Of a DNA stretch of 19,134 nt, positions 14,307 to 19,134 are shown piece after piece. The position numbers and the translations under genes are program-made. The stretch covers positions 1 through 19,134 of the forward strand of contig JWZX01000903.1 in assembly GCA_001275005.1 (NCBI GenBank), written 5' to 3'. A model generated the notes under the pieces. That model was not told the origin of the DNA and made no database searches. It saw only the letters and a list, made by a program, of their open reading frames with translations. How positions within the stretch are numbered: the stretch's first letter is position 1; the number at the start of each line of letters is the position of its first letter. The stretch comes from Chrysochromulina tobinii (lineage: Eukaryota; Haptophyta; Prymnesiales; Chrysochromulinaceae).

Positions 14307-17300
14307 AACGAGGCCCTCGAGGCGCAGCTCCTGGCTTTGGAGAGCGCGCACAAGGTGACGATCGCAACGGCAGGCGCACAGCACGCCGAGTGCACGGAGG
14401 CGCTCGTCACCACCCGAGAGAGCTTGGTCGCATGCGAGATCAAGGGAGGTCAAGGGAGATCAAGGGAGGTCGCATGCGAGATCGCTCTGGACGCATGCGA
14501 GATTGCACAGCAGACTGCATGGCAGCGCGTGGCGAACGCGACTGTGGCCGCCGAGGCTGCCCAGACGGAGATCGTCGCCACACAGGTTTCCCTCGCCGAG
14601 TGCCTGGCGGCGCTCGAGGCTACACAGCACGCATCGCGTCGCGTCGACGAGGCAGCCGACGGCGCTGCCGGCGCCGCGCCTGCGAGTACGACCCATAGCG
14701 GCAGCTTGCAGATGTGGCCGCCCTCGCCCTCCCTGCTGCTGTTCGCAGCGTCCGTGTGGGTGTTGTCGCTGATGGCGAGCGCAGCAGTCGGTGCGGCGCG
14801 CGTCCGGGACGACAGCGCGGTGGCGGGCGATGTGGTGAAGGTGGTGCCCGAGACGGTGATCAAAGAAGTCAAGGTGGAGGTCATCAAGGAGGTGCCCTTC
14901 GAGGTCATCAAGGAGGTCGAGGTCATCAAGGAGGTGCCCTTCGAGGTCATCAAGGAAATTGAGGTCATCAAGGAGGTCGAAGTGATCAAGGAGGTGGAGG
15001 TCATCAAGGAGGTGCTTGTCGAAGTGATCAAGGAGGTGCCCGTTGAGGTGATCAAGGAGATTGAGAAGGTGGTGGTCAGGGAGATGGAGGAAGACGAGGC
15101 AGCCAGGGCCGAGGCGGCCCAGGCGCGGGCTGAGATGGCCCTGGCACGGGCAGACGCAGTGACCACCAGGGCAGAGGCCGCAGCTGCCCAGATGGCACAT
15201 CAGCAGGCTCTGGCCGCAGCTAAGGCGGCGGCGCAGGCAGCGCAGGAGGAGGCAGTAGCGGCGGCCGTCTCAGAGGCACAGGCGGCGGCGGTATCGGAGC
15301 TGCAGGCGGCGCTGATGGCGGCGGCTGAGGCAGCCACGCTGGCGCAGGAGGAGGCGGTAGCGGCGGCCAGGCAAACAGCTCGCTCAGCGCAGGAGATTGC
15401 AGTCGCAGCGGCCGTCTCAGAGGCACAGCTGGCGGCGGCGACAGTGCGCGAGGAGGCGGCGACAGCCATCTTGGAAGCTCAGCTGGCGGCGGCCGCGGAG
15501 CATGAGGCAGCCACACAAGCACTCCGCTCGCGACTGGAGACAGCTGCGGCCGAGCTGAGCACAGTGCAAGCCGATACTCAGAGGTGCCTTGAGGCGGCAC
15601 GCATTGAGCATGCGGCCGAGCTGTGCGCAGCTCATGCCAAGCACATGAGCGTGCTGGGCGGCGCGCGCGCCGAGTTGGCAGCTGAGTTCACTCGGCGGCT
15701 AGGTGTCGAGCTGCATGCACTCCGGGCTGAGCTCGAGGAGCAGCTCAACACAGCGCGAGTACACGCCGAGGAGCAGCTCAACACAGCGCGAGTACACGCC
15801 GAGGAGCAGCTCAGCACAGCGCGAGCACACGCCGAGGAGCAGCTCAACACGGCGCGAGCACACGCCGAGGAGCAGCTCAACACGGCGCGAGCGCACGCAG
15901 AAGAGAAACTGGTGGTGGCGCAAGACGAGGTGACAATCGCGGTCAGGCGTGCTTTGACGGCGGAGACGGCGATGGCGGAGATGGCCGCACGAGCTGCAGC
16001 ACAGGCGGTGGCGCTCGAGGAGGTGAAGGCCGCATCGGCTCTGAGCACACGACTCGCTGTGAACACGGCGAGCAGCTGTGAAGCTACCTCCGCGCCTGTG
16101 CTCGAGGCAGAGTCAGACGGAGATGAGACGGCGTCGCAAGACTCGGAGATTGGCGCGACGGTGACCGTCGCGTCAGTGTTTGCACTCGAGCCCTCGCGAC
16201 GAAGCCTGTCTCGCTGTGAACTCGCTGTGAACTCGGGCGTGAGTGGCACTCGGGCGCACGCTGCGCGCTGCGGCGGGCGCTCAAGTCGGCGCTTTTGCGA
16301 CTCGAGCGTCTCGAGAGCGAACTCTGCGGCGGGGTCGCCTGCTAGAGCCTCGCCGACGGCGAGGGAGGCTGTGGAGGTGGTGAGGGAGTTGGAGGTCATC
16401 AAAGAGATCGAGGTCTTCAAGGAGGTCGTCAAGGAGGTGGAAGTCATCAAAGAGGTGCCCTTCGAGGTCATCAAGGAGATCGAGGTCATCAAGGAGATCG
16501 AGGTCTTCAAGGAGATCGAGGTCTTCAAGGAGATTGAAGTGATCAAGGAGGTTGAAGTGATCAAGGAGGTCGAGGTCATCAAGGAGGTGCCCTTTGAGGT
16601 CATCAAGGAGGTTGAAGTCATCAAGGAGGTCGAGGTCATCAAGGAGGTGCCCTTTGAGGTCATCAAGGAGGTTGAAGTCATCAAGGAGGTCGAGATCATC
16701 AAGGAGGTGCCCTTCGAGGTCATCAAGGAGGTTGAAGTGATCAAGGAAGTCGAGGTCATCAAGGAGGTGCCCTTCGAGGTCATCAAGGAGATTGAAGTGA
16801 TCAAGGAGGTGGAGGTCATCAAGGAGGTCATCAAGGAGGTGCCAATCGAGGTGCCGGACGCGGCAGCGAGGGCAGAGGCGCAGCAGGCAAGGGCAGAGGC
16901 GGAGGCCTCGCGCGCAGAGGCGCAGGCAGCCACGGCCGCGGCGACGGCCGAGCGAGATGCGGCGAGATGCGGCGAGATGCGAGCGAGATGCGAGCGAGAT
17001 GCGGCGGCGGTGGCGGCGGCGGCGGCGGCGAAGGAGTTCAGCACGGCGCGCATGAAGGCTGACGAAACGATCATTCGGCTCAAGGAGAAGGCCAAGGAGC
17101 GCATCGCGGAGCTTGAGTCTGCAATCCAGAGCACCAAGCAAGTGGCGCATGAGGCCGAGCAGAAGGCCAAAGCAGAGGCAGAGGCCGCGAAAGCCGATGA
17201 GCAGAAGGCGAAAGTCGAGGCGGAGAAGGCGAAAGCAGAGTTGAAGGCCGCGAAAGCCGATGCAGAGAAGGCGATAGCTGAGATGGAGGCGGCGCAAGCT

Positions 17301-19134
17301 GAGATGGAGGTAGCGCAGGCACACGTGCAGGAGCTCGAGGCGCGGTTGGCCGAGTCGACAAGCACTATCCAGGTGACTGAGGCGGCGCGGGTGGCCGCGG
17401 AGGTGGCTCAGTCGGCGGCGCAGGCGCAGGCGGTTCACAAGGTGTCAGAGGCGAGAGCACTAGCACTCGAGGCTCAAGCGGCGACGCAGGCGTGTCTAGA
17501 GGCCCAAAATAGGCAAGCGAGTCTAGAGGCCCAAAATAGGCAAGCGAGTCTAGAGGCTTCAATGGCGGCGCTCGAAGCGTCACACCGGCAACAGGAGACC
17601 CTTTTCGCCTTGACGGGGGCAGCACATGAGGCAGCTCTTCGAGCGATGATTTCAGAGCATGAGGCTGCGATTGCGGCGATGCAGTCAGAGCACGAGGCGG
17701 CATTCACAGCGAAGACAGCCGAGCATGAGGCGGCAGTCGCAAAAATGAAGGTCGAGCATGAGGCATCTCTCGCTGCGCGGACCGAGCAGATGATCGAGCA
17801 GCAGGAGCAACAGCGGCAGGCCTTGGAAGCAGGCTGGCAGGCCGAGCGTGCAGCTGCCTCGTGGCAGCATGAGGCTGCACTTGAAGAGCTGAGGGCGGGT
17901 TGGCAGGCGGAGCGCGGCGCCATGTCGATGCTCAAGAGGCAGCTCAGCGCCGCCCAACACGGCGCGGAGCTCGCGCTGGCGCAGGTGCAGGCGCAGCTTG
18001 AGGCGGCGCGGGGAGAGGCGGAGAGCCACCAGGCGGCAGTGATCGAGGAGAGGCGGCTGCACGTCGAGCTTCGCCAGCAGCATGAGAGCCTCCAGGCATC
18101 CTTGGTGCAGGAACGCGAGAGCCTCAAGGAGAAGGCGCGGGGGCAGATGCGCAAACTGCTCGATGAGCACCAGAGGCTCGAAAAGGAACGGAGCGTCGCC
18201 CAGCAGGATGCGGAGGCGGCGCGGGCGGAGGCGGTGGCGGCGCGGGCAGAGGCGGAGGCGGCGCGGGCGGAGGCGGAGGCGGCGTGGGCGGAGGTGCAGG
18301 TAGCCAAGGATGAGGCACAGGGAGAGGCAACGGAGCGCGTTCGACAAGTGCTCGCGGCGGCGCAGGCGGCGCAGGAGGAGGCAGTAGCGGCGGCCGTCTC
18401 AGAGGCACAGGCGGCGGCGGTATCGGATCTGCAGGCGGCGCTGATGGCGGCGGCTGAGGCAGCCAAGCTAGCGCAGGAGGAGGCGGTAGCGGCGGCGACT
18501 GAGGCAGCCAAGCTAGCACAGGAGGAGGCGGTAGCGGCGGCCAGGCAAGCAGCTCGCTCAGCGCAGGAGATTGCGGTGGCGACAGCGCAGTCGCAGCTTC
18601 AGGAGGCGTTGGCGGCGGCCAAGGCGGATGCATCAGACGAGTTAGCCGCTGCGTTGGCGGCGGTTGATGCCATGAAGTCGGAGCACGAGGCGGCAGTGAC
18701 GGCGATTGCAGCCGATCATGAGGCCGCCATGCATGCGGCGAGGGCGGAGGCTGAGGCAGCCTCGCAGCAGCGCGAGGCTGCGCTTGAGGAGCTGAGGGCG
18801 TCGTGGCAGACGGAGCATGCCACGTTGCACGAGCAGCTCGAACGAGTGCAGCAGCGTAGTGACAACCTTGAGGCGGCAGTGATCGAGGAGAGGCGGCTGC
18901 ACGTCGAGCTTCGCCAGCAGCATGAGAGCCTCCAGGCATCCTCGGTGCAGGAACGCGAGAGCCTCAAGGAGAAGGCACGGGAGCAGATGCGCAAGCTGCT
19001 CGATGAGCACCAGAGGCTCGAAAAGGAACGGAGCGTCGCCCAGCAGGATGCGGAGGCGGCGCGGGCGGAGGCGGAGGCGGCGCGGGCGGAGGCGGAGGCG
19101 GCGTGGGCGGAGGCGGAGGCGGCGTGGGCGGAGG
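13497..19134 (+). CDS. Giant TMEM45-like membrane protein with polyQ and long coiled coil, partial at 3' end
   Basis: One frame is open from the ATG at 13497 (a second ATG at 13500) to the right edge: 1,879 codons and no stop. Residues 1-230 form about seven hydrophobic spans. The segments LRHTAHVFIDLVGALISLGV and LEPAAYLALGVLLYTHRHD, followed by MHAVLGVLLMAL, resemble TMEM45/DUF716 membrane proteins, including the paired histidines. A polyglutamine tract follows (232-270), then a short helix, another membrane span (about 412-432) and an EVIKE repeat array (about 446-522). A long Ala/Glu-rich coiled coil with EEQLNTARVHA repeats comes next, then a Ser-rich linker (about 870-955), a second EVIKE array (about 959-1120) and a coiled coil that continues past the edge with large internal duplications. 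It may be a membrane-anchored scaffold or tether; this is inference. Long minus-strand frames here are shadows. Confidence 0.85.
14190..14306 (+). repeat. CAG repeat coding for polyglutamine
   Basis: The tract has 36 Gln codons and three His codons. It includes 29 uninterrupted CAG codons (14217-14303) closed by one CAA. It links the membrane domain to the rest of the giant protein. Confidence 0.97.
14832..15062 (+). repeat. EVIKE repeat array 1
   Basis: The in-frame repeats alternate VEVIKE (6 residues) and VPFEVIKE (8 residues). The array begins directly after the second membrane segment of the giant protein and leads into the coiled coil. Confidence 0.9.
15216..15405 (+). repeat. Duplicated coiled-coil segment, copy A
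   Basis: This in-frame segment (QEEAVAAAVSEAQAAAVSEL onward) recurs almost unchanged at 18348-18568, about 3.1 kb downstream. The later copy has an extra internal duplication (EAAKLAQEEAVAAA). Confidence 0.88.
15735..15899 (+). repeat. Five 33-bp tandem repeats (EEQLNTARVHA)
   Basis: Five head-to-tail units of 33 bp encode the 11-residue unit EEQLNTARVHA with few changes (N/S, V/A). Eleven residues equals three helical turns and suits a coiled coil with an 11-residue periodicity. Confidence 0.96.
16371..16856 (+). repeat. EVIKE repeat array 2 with 60-bp periodicity
   Basis: The later part consists of 60-bp units (16561-16620, 16621-16680, 16681-16740, 16741-16800). The first two are identical. 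Each unit codes for two VEVIKE blocks and one VPFEVIKE block. The earlier part is irregular and contains EVFKE variants. Confidence 0.95.
17495..17556 (+). repeat. 27-bp tandem repeat (SLEAQNRQA)
   Basis: Two identical 27-bp units start at 17495 and 17522, and a third partial unit starts at 17549. They are in frame in the giant coiled-coil gene. Confidence 0.93.
18031..19134 (+). repeat. About 840-bp tandem unit in the coiled coil, second copy cut by the edge
   Basis: The segment from 18031 (coding for AAVIEERRLHVELRQQH and onward) recurs from 18871 with only a handful of differences over the first 200 bases. The offset is 840 bp, or 280 residues. The second copy is cut by the window edge, so further copies may follow. 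Confidence 0.88.
18348..18568 (+). repeat. Duplicated coiled-coil segment, copy B
   Basis: This is the near-identical counterpart of 15216-15405, with an added internal repeat around 18470-18530. It shows block-wise duplication within the gene. Confidence 0.88.

Noticed and set aside
13025-14698. Plus-strand 557-residue frame overlapping MFAP1 and the start of the giant gene
   Set aside because: It is Arg/Ala-rich, crosses the start of MFAP1 in antisense and reads the CAG tract as poly-Ala. It has no recognisable domain.
15632-17438. Long minus-strand frames of 577 and 385 residues rich in Ser/Thr or Leu/Asp
   Set aside because: They mirror the EVIKE arrays and the coiled coil read backwards. 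The plus frame is open over 5.6 kb and has a coherent domain order.

Overview
The window looks like nuclear DNA of a GC-rich eukaryotic microalga. A haptophyte-like or similar marine protist is my best guess, but the sequence alone does not prove the lineage. The reasons are short GT-AG introns, a spliceosomal protein (MFAP1), PHD/chromo chromatin readers, CRAL-TRIO and EF-hand proteins, codons that mostly end in G or C, and much low-complexity and tandem-repeat coding sequence. I see no bacterial operon structure, RNA gene, CRISPR array or recognisable transposon.

Layout, left to right: (1) a partial minus-strand gene of unknown function, running off the left edge (1-1197). (2) A plus-strand chromatin-reader/dioxygenase gene, PHD-chromo-PHD-Tudor-like-PhyH, with at least two introns and one apparent frame break (1373-4953). 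(3) A minus-strand two-exon CRAL-TRIO (Sec14-like) lipid-transfer gene (6843 down to 5642). (4) A minus-strand six-EF-hand protein with synuclein/LEA-like 11-residue repeats (8968 down to 7679), with a relic of a related sequence downstream (7310-7399). (5) A plus-strand multi-pass membrane protein with a cytosolic coiled coil and a C-terminal module resembling that of plant IQM proteins (9219-11183). (6) A minus-strand MFAP1 splicing-factor gene (13342 down to 11777). (7) A very large plus-strand gene, open from 13497 to the right edge (1,879 codons without a stop). It encodes a TMEM45/DUF716-like membrane domain, a polyglutamine tract, another membrane segment, two EVIKE-type repeat arrays and a very long Ala/Glu-rich coiled coil.

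Genes 1/2, 4/5 and 6/7 are divergent pairs with short shared upstream regions of about 155-250 bp. Each of these regions holds a perfect inverted repeat. The convergent gaps (4954-5641 and 11184-11776) carry AT-rich islands.

The strongest unusual signal concerns introns. The first confirmed intron of gene 2 and the only intron of gene 3 each begin with a copy of the start of the following exon and end in nearly the same 18 bases. This is the structure expected if introns arise by tandem duplication of exon sequence. Short tandem duplications (27-46 bp) recur across the window, including at the 3' ends of the CRAL-TRIO and MFAP1 genes, so tandem duplication seems to be a major force here.

No single pathway joins all the genes. 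A plausible local link is the divergent pair of a Ca2+-sensor-like EF-hand protein and a membrane protein with an IQM-like domain, since plant IQM proteins bind calmodulin. That link is inference.
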